From Rutstroemia sp. NJR-2017a BVV2 (Eukaryota; Ascomycota; Leotiomycetes; Helotiales; Rutstroemiaceae), in contig NJPS01000043.1 in NCBI GenBank assembly GCA_002946415.1, forward strand, positions 744,001-808,000: a DNA stretch of 64,000 bases. Direction: 5' to 3'. Numbering within the stretch: position 1 is the stretch's first letter; each line of letters begins with the position of its first letter. Positions 26,756-39,246 of this stretch are shown in pieces. The position numbers and the translations under genes are program-made. The notes under the pieces are model-generated. The model had not been told where the DNA came from and searched no databases. It saw nothing but the letters and a program-made list of their open reading frames with translations.

Positions 26756-29700
26756 TTTTGATGTAATTATATGTGCCCTGCACAATGACTCTCTACTAAA
26801 TTCTGGGTATTAAGTGGATGATTGAGATCTGGTTGGTAGAGTTGAATTGTAGAGAGATGGATGAGAATATAGCTCAAGGAGTATTAGATTGAAAGTTGAT
26901 GCTGAAAAGGAAATACGAAGGGTAGCGGCTTGAGTCTACATATACTCGCTGGGGAGCATACAAAGAACCTTCACATGTGGATAGACGCTCGCCGGATGTC
27001 AACGATAACGCTCACATAGACCAGGATGAAACTATCCCGTCGATAATACCCACATGGTATATGTGATGCACAGATCGACCCAACTCGCTTAGTGCTCGTA
27101 GCCGGGGCTGTGGTGATGGGCGCTCAAGCTTCGTAAAGATGACTAGCACTGATACTGCAGCGAGTGCAAACAGTGATCTGCGTTTTTCATCTGACGTGTC
27201 GAGCAAGGTTTGGGTGGAGAGGAGACTATTGGAACCTAACTTGATACATGAGGGAAATGCACTGTGAATGAGCCAGCTCTGACAGCTGCATAGTGTTTCC
27301 ATCATTCGAATGCACTAGGTCTTGGAGTCCGTCAGTGGATTTCTTGCCCCAACACTATATTGGATGACTTTGTGGAAGCTGTTCGTTTCCTCTGAATTGA
27401 TGCACAGACCTAATTCTAATTGCCGATTTACGGCTCTGAGCTTCCAGAATATATTCTTGAAACAATCCTGAAATCCGGATCGGTTGTCGTGGTACACATC
27501 AGGAGAGATGAAGACGCAGGTCTGAAGCTCGAATGAAGCGATGCGATGCGGCTTAGAATTTGACGCAGGATTACGCGGGTAAGTGTTTCCTGGCATATCC
27601 AAAATTCTAGATACTAGCTAACGCTAGCAGATAGTTGAACCAACGGATAGCATGGTGCGCGCTATGACTCCGCACGGAACCGCCTCTTCCTGTCTTTTCC
27701 CCTCGTCTGTTTCCTCGAAACATGAAATAGATTTAGTAGGTCAGTACCTGGATATCGAGAGTACGAAGAGGATCAAGTGGAAGGCTCGACGCTGAAGGTA
27801 CTTGGCAGGTCCAAGCAGCGTTTCTGATTCGCCTGGAAGCAGAATTTAAATTCTTTTAAACTTCCTCTCGTGGAAGAGATAAGTATACCGTTAAATCGGA
27901 TTCAGCCATAGAATTCGGGAACTATCGTGGATTGATCAACCTACGGTCGTTAATGAACGCACGATAACGGCCATTTTGAGAGTTGCCGTTGGATTCACGG
28001 TTCTTGCTATGACTAAACTTACTCCAGCTTGGCCCTGTACGACCCAGTCGTCCGTGAGGTTTACGAAAACGCTAAAATTATATTTGAGCAGGGTCGTCGA
28101 TATCCTCGGACAATATAGTTGTCCTTGCACCTTGATGAAGTTGTAAATGCACGCAAACGGTACCCGCGCATTTTGCTTCTTCCGCCTCGTATAGATCCAC
28201 TCACTATCCCATCAATGTATGCCTTGGCCAACCTTTACTACCCTCGAAACATCCCTTCGTATAACAAGAAACAAAGAGGCACCGAGTGACCGGTGTATAC
28301 GAGGTGCCTGGGCAAGCATTTACTGCAGATAGACAAACGTATCAGTAGTTGGAGGCTGACTACCTAGGTTAACTTATCAATGGAGTAACGCGATTCGAAT
28401 ATTTTCGAGAAGATCTTGAGGAACTGACCAGCCTCGAGCTAGTCGTAGATCTCGAGCTAGAACCTCAAGGCGCCGATCTAGGTCGAGGCTAGACTTTTAG
28501 ATCACCCCTTTGGGAGATTGAAACTTGAGATAAGGTTGAGAAAGGAAGAGTTCTAAACTTAGATTGATATCACAGCTTGCTATGCCAATCAGAAAGCAAT
28601 CTACAAGTACCCATTACACCGCAATCCCAACTGGTAGGTGTCAAGTAATACAGTTGACGTTACTTCCAGTGACATTTCCCACTTTCCTGGATACATCTTC
28701 AGCGTGATGACATACTAAGAGTATGCATTAGTCTTGGCATCACCATCTCTTCTGTGGTATTGAACTGCCCACATTGCCCGACAAGAAATTTCATACTGAC
28801 ACATCTTTAATGCACAGAATGAGCAATATTGACTCGAGAATCTTCGAATATAGTCCAATGTCATGTCTTACAACATATTGAGATTCCTTGCAGCAAAATT
28901 TCTCGGCGAGTCCGAACTACCGGACACTTATCAGACTAAAACACTGTTTCTAGTTCATTTACGGGAACAAAGTCAACTTAAGGATGCTTTGTATTCCAGC
29001 ATGATTCTCACTTATGAACTTACAGGCTATACCAGTTCGTGTTAAGATCCTCTCTTCCAGATACCATAGATAGCTGCAAATGTTATCAGTAAAACACTAC
29101 TGGTATGTATTTGACGTCAACAGTTGTGCATAACTATACGGTATACCTCACTCAGCCGCCAAGATTATATATAGCATCAAAAGCCACCTGCTCATGGCTT
29201 CTTGGTTCACATTGCGGTACCCCCACTGGCAATATTCAGCCGGAAACCGACAATCAGCGGCATCCTCTGGGCCGCACCGGAAAATTAATGAGATAAAGCG
29301 GCTGGGGTATGTAAGTGGAGATGTTCCCGGTTACCCCAGATATGAATCCAATGCTCTGGAATGCAGACATCGTGTGAACCGACAACTCACTGGAATTTAG
29401 CTTTAGCCAGCCGTTCAATGTCGGATCCGATTCCTGCAAACTTCGGGACAAGAGCATACTTGAAGCCTTCCTGTACGTGATTCCATGGAGCCAATCAAAG
29501 AACAAGCATCCCACATGATCAGCGGAGAGGCTTATTAGCTAATGATGTCATTTACTTCCCGAGTAGCTATAACCGGCATCCAGAAGACTTTATTTCCTCA
29601 CTACCGTTACGAGAAGATATTTCTTTACCTAGAGGTACAGGATTCGAGATGCGTGACTCTATCACTTCAGGTATGATAATAGAGGTGACCGTGCAAATAC

Positions 29701-31025
29701 TTCGGGATACTCGGAAATCGTTTTCTTATCGATTATTCCCGCTATATGTCGCCATCACTTCGGAGACTTGAACGAAGTACCAAGAAGAGCTACTCACAGA
29801 CTAGTTCCAGATTACCCTGATCTTGGCAAGCAGTCTTAGCTCCCGCAGAGAGCAGTGCGCTACATCTCTTAGCGTCACCTGGAAACCTCCTCAGATCTTG
29901 GTGCCTGTTGCCTGCGGCTCAAAGCGTCAATTCAGCCGGACTCCGGGACCGAAACTCGCATGTGAAAATTTCGTCTTTATCATGTTTCATATTGCTCGTA
30001 TCTGGTTGGCGCACTGCCAAGCGAGTATTTTGCACTCAGCAGCACCTAATACCTGACCTTGATGCAGTTGTGCTTCTTCTGAAATGTCTGGTTCGAGCTA
30101 ACTTTTGAGTAATCAAGGCGTTACGACTATCGATTCATCGGGACAAAGTTAATGGTTCGTTAGACTCTCTGGACCAGCGGCAGAGTCTGATGGGCGGCAT
30201 TTATGCTTCCAACAGCTCAAAATCGAGCATGCTGAGACATCTAGAATTAAAAAACTTCGCCACTTTGAGTTCAACTCTGGCACTGGGTTCGGCTCTGGCT
30301 CCTATTGTAGAGGATGCTTCTAGTGTACCCTGCGGCTGTCACGTGCTCACGATTCACGCCGGGAATTGAAGCAATTTCCACGTAAGATAAAACACTGATT
30401 GGCATCTGATCAAGGCATCTGCACAAGTGTTATCGAGGGACTGGCGATTCAGCTACATCTATGAGCCCACGCAAGTCTGGAGTTGGGGCCGGCAAGCAAT
30501 CGGTCCGTTGGAAACTGGTAGTGAACACTGAATATGGAGAGTATCAAGCAATATTGACATTGACAGGTGTCAATCATATCTCCAGATAGTCAGGAGAGTC
30601 ATGTTTCCGTATCTACCACGCAAGGATCACACTGTTTCTCGCTTCATAGTCGTTAGAGGTTGCGATTTCAGGAGTCGCGAGGTTGCCAGGGTCAGACCCA
30701 CCTTAAGCGAGGGGCTCATTGGCCAACCCCCTTCTCCTTTGGGATACCTCAGGAGGCAATCTCGAGAAGATGCAGTTGACACTTCAGGTTGCGAATATTT
30801 CAATGTCTCAGACCGGGAGGATTGGATATATGTTATCCGGGCAGGAGCGTGAGCAGCAGGTGCAGCATCATCGAAGAATTGTCCACCGGAATGGATCATG
30901 ATATCAGCCAAGTCCATGCCCTAAATAGCTAACAGCTGCCAATATCGTGAATTCTGAAGGTTTTGACATCACAACTGATGCTGCTGCTTTTTAATACTTC
31001 CACCTACTGAGAATTAAAAATCAAC
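26756..31025. other. Gene-poor 4.3-kb stretch upstream of the PKS
   Basis: The first few hundred bases are the PKS promoter. Beyond that I find only short frames without domains and one possible relic at 27012-27602. No RNA gene or mobile element is recognised. Confidence 0.5.
27012..27602 (-). pseudogene. Possible protein-coding relic of unknown family
   Basis: Two abutting minus-strand frames (27602-27315 and 27305-27012), separated by a stop and frame change, have fairly protein-like composition, including a hydrophobic stretch LFALAAVSVLVIF. I recognise no domain. The pair could be a decayed gene, two exons of an unrecognised gene, or chance. Confidence 0.2.
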
Positions 31026-32786
31026 ATGGGCAACAATACCTCGACGCAAGCAGCGCAGGCGCTGGCCACTACCATAGCATCTACCTCTGCAGCCCGGATC
31101 TCCTCATCTCGCACTCCTTCCGCAATGAATACATCAGTGGCGATGAGTACCCCATTAGCAAACAGTACGCCTGTGGTTAGTCCGCAGGAAGCGACGGTTA
31201 CGTTGGTTTCTGTCACAACAGCCATCTCCACAGAGTTCATTCTGTCCACGATCATACAAGCATCGACCATAACAAAAGCCGCTTTACCGGCAGTACAGCC
31301 GCAAGCCACGACCATCACAATTGAGGTAACAGAGACGCCGAGCCCATCAGCATCCATGGGCATGGGAGTGGGAATGATAAATGGAACGGGTATTGGCACA
31401 CAAGCAGGCACAGACAACAATCCGGCAGAGCCTCCGATCTCATCATCTCCCGCTCTACAAGGAGCGGGAGTGAACACACCTAAACCACCTCCTACAATTA
31501 CTCAGCCTAATAAAGGCCCATTCTCACCGGTCGCAGCAATCTTAGGCGGGATACCGAACAAAAAAGTAGACGTGCCAATTACTGCGGTGTTCTTGGTTCT
31601 CTTCACCATCGGTGCTGCATCTCACTTCATACGGCATGAGATTAATTCTAAAAGAGGTCACAAGTTTGTCATGTCGGACATGATTTTTGATTTCTGTATG
31701 GTGCGAAACGTAAGCTAATATCCCTTCTATCCCTTCTAACATATGCATTCTAATACTCATGTTCTAGGTAACTTGCATCATGCGAATCGTCTGGGCCCTG
31801 AACCCTAAAAATAACAGTATTGTCGTCGCTGCATTGATATTCGAAAATGCCGGGTAAGCTCTCCTGACTTTCATGATCATCACAGTCTAACAAATCTCAG
31901 TGTCGTGGTCCTCTTCGCCGTTAATATAATTTTCACCCAACGCATCATCCGAGCAAAACACCCCGCTTTTGGATGGAATCCGCTGGTCTCAAAATTCTTC
32001 CTCATAATGTTAATATCCGTTCCTTTCATCATCTTCTGGAACATAATATCTCTCACCGTCAGCTTCTTCACACTAAACGAAAAGTCTCTCCAAACCACCA
32101 AAAATCTCCTCCTCTTCGGCGCATGCTGGACACTCTTTCTATCGATATTTCCCGCCATATTCGTGTCTCTGGCGACCGCTATCCCAAGACCATCTACTGT
32201 TGAAAAGTTCGGCGTAGGCCGCTTCCGTACGAAATGCATCATTCTCGTACTAGCGACAGCTGCTTTGGCCACGGGTGCTATTACACGTCTGCTCGGAGCC
32301 GTGCTCGAGAGACCTATCGATCAACCGAGTCATCTCTTCAGTAAACCGGTTTTCTATACGACGGGTTTTATGCTCGAGATTATCGTCGTGTATTCGTACC
32401 TCTTCACCCGTGTTGACTTACGTTTCTGGGTGCCGAATGGTGCGAAGGGTCCGGGCGACTATACTGTGAAGTTGGAAAGTGATCAGGAAAAGCTTGTCGG
32501 CAATACGATAGAAGAGAAAACAGAAGCACCATCGGCGGATTATGATGGTGCCAGATCGATGGAAGATCAAGTTCGTCTTGCAGTTGAGAGATTGAATGTT
32601 GATACTGGTGGTCAGGTTATTGGACTTCCCGTCAAGTCTGATGATAGTGAGATCATTCTGTACGCTTTCAAACAGACAGAGGATCTGGATGACGGGTTTC
32701 CACGCAGACCACCCAGGTCGTCGGCCTGGATGGGTAAATCTAGGTTATCGGATATCCCCGATCCCAAATACAACGAATACATGTAA
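31026..32786 (+). CDS. Multi-pass membrane protein, DUF3112-like
   Basis: Three exons (31026-31709, 31768-31853, 31901-32786; introns 58 and 47 bp) encode 551 residues. The first ~165 residues are a Ser/Thr/Ala/Pro-rich, low-complexity region likely to be extracellular and O-glycosylated, with no clear signal peptide. About seven hydrophobic segments follow, starting VPITAVFLVLFTIGAASHFI and then VVVLFAVNIIF, FFLIMLISVPFIIFWNII, LFLSIFPAIFVSLATAI, IILVLATAALATGAI and FMLEIIVVYSYLF, with short loops containing RTKC and ERPxxxPS. The C-terminal ~130 residues are hydrophilic and cytosolic-looking. This matches fungal membrane proteins labelled DUF3112 in my memory; function unknown. Receptor-like topology is an inference. 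Confidence 0.75.
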
Positions 32787-34229
32787 TGGAGTCAAATTTT
32801 CTGTGTATCATTAGCGATTGGCGGCATTCAATACATACGGCCGGGCCGTATTTTACTTGTAATTATATTTCTGCACACTTCTTGTAATACAAAGCAAGGG
32901 AATTGAAACTTGTCCTGCTGGCTTGTGCTGTCAAACTCGTCACAAGTTCCCTCAACACGATAATCAAATGATCTTAAAATTGAGTGGTATTGAATTTTTG
33001 CGGATGGGAAGCGACTGGTGGCAATGAAGTCTTTCTTCCTGTGTCATCTCCTTTCCACGTAGTGATCGCAGTTAGCTAGACCCTGGGTTGATAAAGAGTG
33101 TTTGCCTACCAATTATCACCTCCGGACCCTCTCACGGAGCGGTCCTCCTAGGGTGGGAAACTTCTACCCGTAATTTACTATGGGCTAAACAAGTGAGCGT
33201 TCCCGCAGCTTCGTCATTTTATTCCAAGCCACGCAATACTTGGCAAAAGTCCACAACGCCTCTAACCTCCGTTGCTCATACCGCTCCATCACTTGGGGCC
33301 ATTACCATTAGAATGTCCACATTCACAGCAATATCTCCCACAAGCAACGAAACACCGTTGAGCCCGGGCTTCTCCGGTCCTGCGCATCCGTATTCCGGAT
33401 CCCATCCCCCCGAGAGCATCCCAGTATCCGGATAAGCATCAATCAAGCAATATGACATGCGTCAAATCCGTCAACCATTATATCAAATCCGTTTCAAACA
33501 TCGGACGAGCTGAGAAACGAATCAATTATCTGTTTTCACCGGAACATGTCAATGGATGGATCAGGGTGCATGGACCCAAAGTTGACGTTATGCGATGCGA
33601 AAAGAATAGACCAAGTTTCAGCCTCTCAAACATCTCTTTGCGCGCCTTTCAATCTCTGAGGAACTTGTATCACGTACAATGGGGAACGGCCGAGGAATAA
33701 AAATTATGGGATGGGCAACATCCTGTGCGAACTTGGTTAGTTGGGGAAGCTTTGTGACTCAGGCGTCTTTTCTGGCCCAAGTTGGGAGGACATCTACTTC
33801 CGTACACACGGACTGATGTCGAACTATTCATTGCGACACAACAAACGATCTGAGCGACGTTAAGGACCGTCGGTAGATTCGTCTCCACATCTCGGATCAT
33901 CGTACATTACCGGATGAGGTTCAGTAGTGCTTACTGCCGCTAAGATTGCCCCCGGCTAAGGTGTTATCAGATTAGGGGCTGATACATGAAGCTTATTTAT
34001 GTTGGTGGTGGCCATTGGAATTAGATCGCTGACAGTTGGTACATGTGCATGTCTGTGATGTGCTACCGGGCTGAGGTCGACGCATATGCAGTGAGACGAT
34101 AACATGTTGGAAAGTATATTTTCTCAAGATTTCCACTCTTTTGGTAATGCATCAAAGGTAGATCTTCTTCATCTGCGACCCTCCTCGATCTGTACTCATC
34201 CCTCATTTTTATATTGAATTGCCTTGAAA
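32787..34229. other. Intergenic region upstream of the MFS transporter
   Basis: I see no supportable gene. Frames at 33088-33435 and 33452-33700 lack domains. Confidence 0.5.
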
Positions 34230-36203
34230 ATGGCGGGCTCCAATCATCATAGAGATGTTGAACTTCTTCCTGGGACGGAGATCTTACTTCATCCCAATGA
34301 GAATAATGTTCTTGTTGAAAGCGACAAAGAGCTAGAACTGATCCCAGCGCCGAGTGATGACCCATCAGATCCATTGGTATGTACATGCACTCACTCCATA
34401 CGTTCTAACTTGTGATCTACAGACTAATTCATGATGTAGAACTGGAGTCCAAAGTGGAAAGCGATAGTCATCGTCAACCAAGCTATCTTCGTCTTCACCA
34501 GTGTTCTCACGCCCTTTTCGATTACTCCATTAACGCCCATCTTCATCGAAATATTCCACATCGACATTCCGCAAGTAAATTTATTGGTAAGCGTCGTGCT
34601 CTGGCTTTTCCAACAGATGTCTAATTACAGCATGTGCCTGCAGTTTGGTGCCGTGGCAATAGCACTTGGCTACGCGAACCTGGTCCTTGTGCCGTTCGCA
34701 AACCTCTTTGGTCGGCGATTCGTTATTTTTCTCTGTGGCTTTATCTGTATTATGGCCAATATCTGGCAAGCACTCGTCACCTCCTACCCTTCGTTCATTG
34801 GTGCGCGCGTACTCAGTGGACTTGGCGCTGCAGCAAATGAGAGTTTGATGCCCATGATCGTTTGCGATTTGATGTTTCTGCACCAGCGAGGATTGTGGAT
34901 GGGTGTTTATTTTTGCACGTACTGGACGGGCCTTTTCATTGGTCCTATCATCTCGGGTAGTATCGCATCTCACATAAGCTGGAGATGGTTTTTCTGGCTC
35001 TGTACGATATTACAAGGGGTGAGATAGCGACGGTATTCATCGTTCCTTCGAATTAACGGCTGACTTGCGGCAGGTGAATTTCATTGCGATGGTCTTCTTT
35101 GCTCCTGAAACCCGGTTCCGGAGGGGTAGAAGCCACCCCGGAACTCCAACGGGTGTTACCACAATCCTTGACTCGGACAAAGAAAAGCAAGAGGCAACCA
35201 CAACTACCGATGATTCAAGATCAAAAAGTCCGTCAATTTCAGCGTCTCAGCCTCAAACTGTCAACAACGTCCTTGGCACTGGGAAACCAAGCAAAGCTCA
35301 GTTCGCACTCATTCCAACGCTTCAGTATGATGGTCTATCACTTCTCCTCCATGACATCACTGCCCCTATCTATATCTTCACTTTTCCGATCATCCTTTGG
35401 GCCTCTCTATCGTTCGGGTTTTCTGCGAACTGCCTTCTATCTCTTAACCTTACCCAATCTCAGGTCTTCGCAGCACCGCCATATTCTTTTTCGCCCGCCT
35501 CAGTAGGATTCATTAACTTTGCTTTCTTCGGCGGAAGTTTGATAGGATTATTGACAGCAGGACCATTGAGTGACTGGATTAGTATGAGAGCAACGAGGAG
35601 AAATGGCGGTATAAGAGAACCAGAAATGAGGCTAATCACTCTAATCCCATACATTGTGATTTGTCTGATAGGTATGGTTGTAAGTGTTATTCTCCCCGTG
35701 GCGGTTCGACGAAATCTAACGAGTCCAAGGTTACGGGTGTAGGTTACCAAAGACAATGGCCATGGGAGGCAATTATCATTATCGGGTACGGTTTTATCGG
35801 TATTGAGATCGTAGGCATTCCTACCATAGTCATCGCGGTATGAAGCTCCATTCCCTCTTTTGCATCATCGACTAACGTAAGTAATGAACAGTATGCAGTG
35901 GATTGCTACAAGCATATCTCTGGAGAGATCATGGTCACAGCCACCATTGCTAAGAATACCTACGGCGTAAGTGTTGGCCTCCGCTCAGTTATTTCATAAC
36001 TGTTTGCTGACGTGAAATCTCCTTGGTAGTTCGGTATGATTTTCTTTTTCAACAATTGGACAGTAAGCAGTGGCTACATTAAGCCTATCATGACTTCAAT
36101 GGCCCAGTGTGTTGGTATCACAACAGTTGGAATGCTGATCTTCATGCGATGGGGAAAGAATTTCCGAAGGATGACGAGAGATTCGAAACTTCATAACCTT
36201 TAG
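34230..36203 (+). CDS. MFS transporter, DHA1 (multidrug/polyamine-type) family
   Basis: Seven exons (34230-34376, 34440-34586, 34644-35018, 35074-35671, 35743-35837, 35892-35966, 36030-36203) join to 536 residues with about 12 membrane segments. The DPLNWSPKWK entry motif precedes helix 1. The loop after helix 2 carries FANLFGRRFVIF, the MFS motif A position. GARVLSGLGAAANESLMPMIVCD matches helix 4-5 of the DHA1 group. A ~70-residue Ser/Thr/Lys-rich central loop separates the two halves. This subfamily exports drugs, polyamines or metabolites in exchange for protons at the plasma membrane. Intron 4 uses a GTATGG donor that alone gives CLIGYQRQWPWEA in register. It converges with the alpha/beta hydrolase, whose stop codon is only ~120 bp away. 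Substrate unknown. Confidence 0.88.
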
Positions 36204-36325
36204 TAGTGTGATCTATCACTTCTTGGTGCTGGATATTAGAATAAATCGTTAAATTTACGAATATACTCTCACTGTTCTTATACACTTGACGGAGACAAGC
36301 TTGCTCCCATGCTTTCCCCGCGCTA

Positions 36326-37301
36326 TCAAGCTTTCAGGTATTCACCGATGAAGTCCGCGATATGATGCGCCACGACTTCGGGTGCCTCAATACAGTGCCA
36401 ATGACCAACTCCAGGTAGAACGGCAAGTTTCTTCCGCGGAGCGCTTGTGCCATACGCGTCGAAGATATCTTTACACGCATCTAATGGTGCTGTCTTATCT
36501 TCCTCCCCTGCTAGAATCAAGAGTGGGACTTCAATTCGTTCGTACTTCGGTCTCTCCGCTGAAGCAATTACACGGCACAGGGATAGATATCCTTCGGCCG
36601 ATGTACTGAGGATTAGCGCTCGTACAAATGCATGTACGAGTGGAGTTGCGCTTTTCCCTGTAGCGGCGGGAGGAATAGTATTGGCAAGTGCTTCAAGTCC
36701 GTCTGTAAACGATAGTCCAGTTAGCTTTCGCTGAACATACATAATTTCGTTAGGGGAAATCATTAAGAACCGTGTACTTGTGAATGATACGAACACGAGT
36801 GAAGGCTAACGTGCATATATTCAACGGATTGAGTTCGGAAAACTTGAGCTTACCTTTCTCAACTGCCGCAATGCGCTTGTCGAAGACTTCGGCAATGGAT
36901 TGAGATGGATTAACGGGACCTAACAAAACGACGCCTTGAACTCTCTCGGGATGTTTATCAGCGATCCCACTCGCTATGATACCGCCCATTGAATGCCCTA
37001 TCACGAGGACCTTGCCCCTAATCGAAAGTGCATCTAAAAGGGCAATGATATCGTCAACGATACTGCTCACGGTCTGTTGAGCGGTACCAAGGGTAGAGAG
37101 ACCAGATCCTGGAGTATCAATTGCAATACATGTGCTTTTCCGGGAGATTTCGGGAAGTATTGAATGATAGAAGCAAGAATTAGATCCCAGGCCATGAGTT
37201 AAGACAGTTGTTATGGATGATGAGGGCGATTCGGATTTCTCTCCCGACTGTGGAGTGATAGTGTAGAACACGGACTTTCCGTTGATGTTCACGGAGGGCA
37301 T
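36326..37301 (-). CDS. Alpha/beta hydrolase, 3-oxoadipate enol-lactonase-like
   Basis: Two exons (37301-36854, 36702-36326; intron 151 bp) encode 274 residues. Fold motifs are clear: oxyanion THGLGSN near 36, AIDTPGSGLS, the nucleophile elbow GHSMGG near 104, the acid-bearing LILAGEEDKTAP and the catalytic His in VGHWHCIEAPE near the C-terminus. It is a soluble cytosolic serine hydrolase resembling 3-oxoadipate enol-lactonase and related esterases by length and motifs. It is far shorter than the Ayg1-type chain-shortening hydrolase of some melanin pathways (about 400 residues) and should not be taken for it. The substrate is unknown; a link to the intradiol pathway at 4.6-9.5 kb is possible but the two are 27 kb apart. 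Confidence 0.85.
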
Positions 37302-39144
37302 GGTTTCTTGACCACTTGAAACCTGAAATGATGTTCGGTTGATTTCGCAGCGATCACTGTGTTTCGTGATGAAGAAGTTGTTGCTGCTGTTGTTGCGTCA
37401 TTAGTTCGCGACGAACTCGGAACGGAAATCAGGAGTCGTAGCGGATATATCTTCCACGTGATATCAAAACTGTATCAAAGAATCCTGTTCTTTGATTCTC
37501 ATGTAAGTGCGCGCTCTGCCTGTTCAAGAATATTCTATAGAGTGGATGGAGAGATTCAGTTCTCTGTGAAGAATCGGGTGATCATAGTCTCTGAATGCGG
37601 GATAACAGCAGCAATGACTGAATGCAACACGTCTGACAACACCGTGATTATTGGTGGTCTATCTTTCTGTATGTGTTTCTTCGTTTCAGATACTTCTCGT
37701 GCTGCACATCTATCAGTACCAAGTGTTTGGTTTGGTTTAAGAAGGAGATGGCCAAGGTAGAGTTGACGTGAAGTTGGCGTATCTATGGCTGGGGCTGTTT
37801 CTAGTTTTGAGAAAATAGGCCGATTTGGGGCATTGTGTTGTAGCCGACTACTGTTGCCAAATGAATGTCCTAAGATACTGCAGTGTTTTCATTGTCCAGT
37901 TGTCTTTTGGCTGCTGTCGTTGTAAATGGGGTATGGGGAAATGACTCCCAAAAGGTCTAGCGCGTTTCCATTTATGGAAACGTGGGGTAATCTGAACCGT
38001 GGCCTTCCCCTTGACAACCATTTACATCAAATACTTGTAGCCATAGTGTTCGATCATCATTGCTTCATTGGCGACTCAGAGCTATCTACTTTTGGTGCTT
38101 TCTTTATAAAGTTATGAATCTTTGTGAAAGGTCCGCTGGCGTTATCCCTTCCGAATCTCGGAATGCCTTATCCAAACCAGACATCGGTGCGCCTGGAAGC
38201 AACACGGATGCAGTACGATAGATAGTGCCAGCGGAAATCAATAGCCGGCAAACAGGAAGGACAGACTGACACTGGTGCTTGGTTTTGATGACCGCATAAC
38301 TGGCCTCACATCTACCGTCCCAACCGCCACCGACTTTTATACACCAGCTCATTTCGTTATTGCGCATTACACGCCTCAGATAGACTCTCTCATCCCTACA
38401 TCCCATAGATGATTGGGTGGAGCGAACATAAAAGCTTACTTACGCTATAATTTCAGTTGAAGAATCGAGACCGATACTCAAGAAGGCAATTACTGGGCTA
38501 TATGAAGCTGCCTTCACTCCCCCCTTTTTCCCCCCGATGTTGAATCAAGGAGTGTCTGTATGATGGCTTGTTATATGCACCGGGCATCCATAGCGTACAA
38601 GCCCAAAGTATGTGGCATCAAGTGATGGCCTGTTGTGTTACTATTCAATACCATCGGTCTCGATTTATACGGTCGCTGTAGAGTGAATGAGGCTCGAAGA
38701 GGGATCCAAATATGAGAGGAAGTACAAGTGCACGCGCCAGAAAGGGCTGCCCAACCGCAGCTTAGGCATATAACACCGTGCTCGATGCCATCTCTGGCTA
38801 TGGTTCAACCAAAGCAATAATCCGCTGTCGTACAAGGTTGGCATATGGGCGATAATGGCGCTGAACTCCAGCATTCAAGGACTGCACCAAGCGGGAACGA
38901 CTCAATATCACCATTCACCAACCGGTCTGCTTTCACAACTGCACAAGACCAAAAGAAAACATGTTCGAAAAGTTTAGACATTGTAAGGAGAAGAAACATT
39001 GGCTCAAGCGAACTCACTGGTCGGAACCCACCGAAGGCGCTAGTCAAAAAATTTCTTCAGACCTCCCCCACCGACCGAAAACCTAACCACCAACAAATAT
39101 ATTTCCAAACAACCGCCCTCTTTCCATCAAATACAACAAAGCCT
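37302..39144. other. Intergenic between hydrolase and first tRNA
   Basis: The stretch holds the hydrolase promoter and unremarkable DNA. The 37359-37760 frame has no domain signature. Confidence 0.5.
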
Positions 39145-39246
39145 GCCCGGCTAGCTCAATCGGTAGAGCGTGTGACTCTTAAGATTCAAACATCTTTGAG
39201 TTCAGTGACAATCACAAGGTTGCGGGTTCGACCCCCGCGTTGGGCT
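39145..39246 (+). tRNA. tRNA-Lys (anticodon CTT), intron-containing
   Basis: The cloverleaf is complete: acceptor GCCCGGC pairs with GTTGGGC, then the D-arm box A TAGCTCAATCGG, anticodon stem TGTGA/TCACA with CTT at 39178-39180, and T-arm box B GGTTCGACC. An intron of about 29 bp (39182-39210) sits after position 37 as in canonical nuclear tRNA introns. A T-rich terminator follows at 39262-39280. Confidence 0.95.

Noticed and set aside
36326..37301. Reading the hydrolase as the melanin Ayg1-type enzyme
   Set aside because: Its length and motifs fit small enol-lactonase-like hydrolases; Ayg1-type enzymes are about 400 residues with an extra N-terminal region.
37359..37760. 133-codon + strand frame upstream of the hydrolase
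   Set aside because: It covers the hydrolase promoter and shows no domains or splice pattern.
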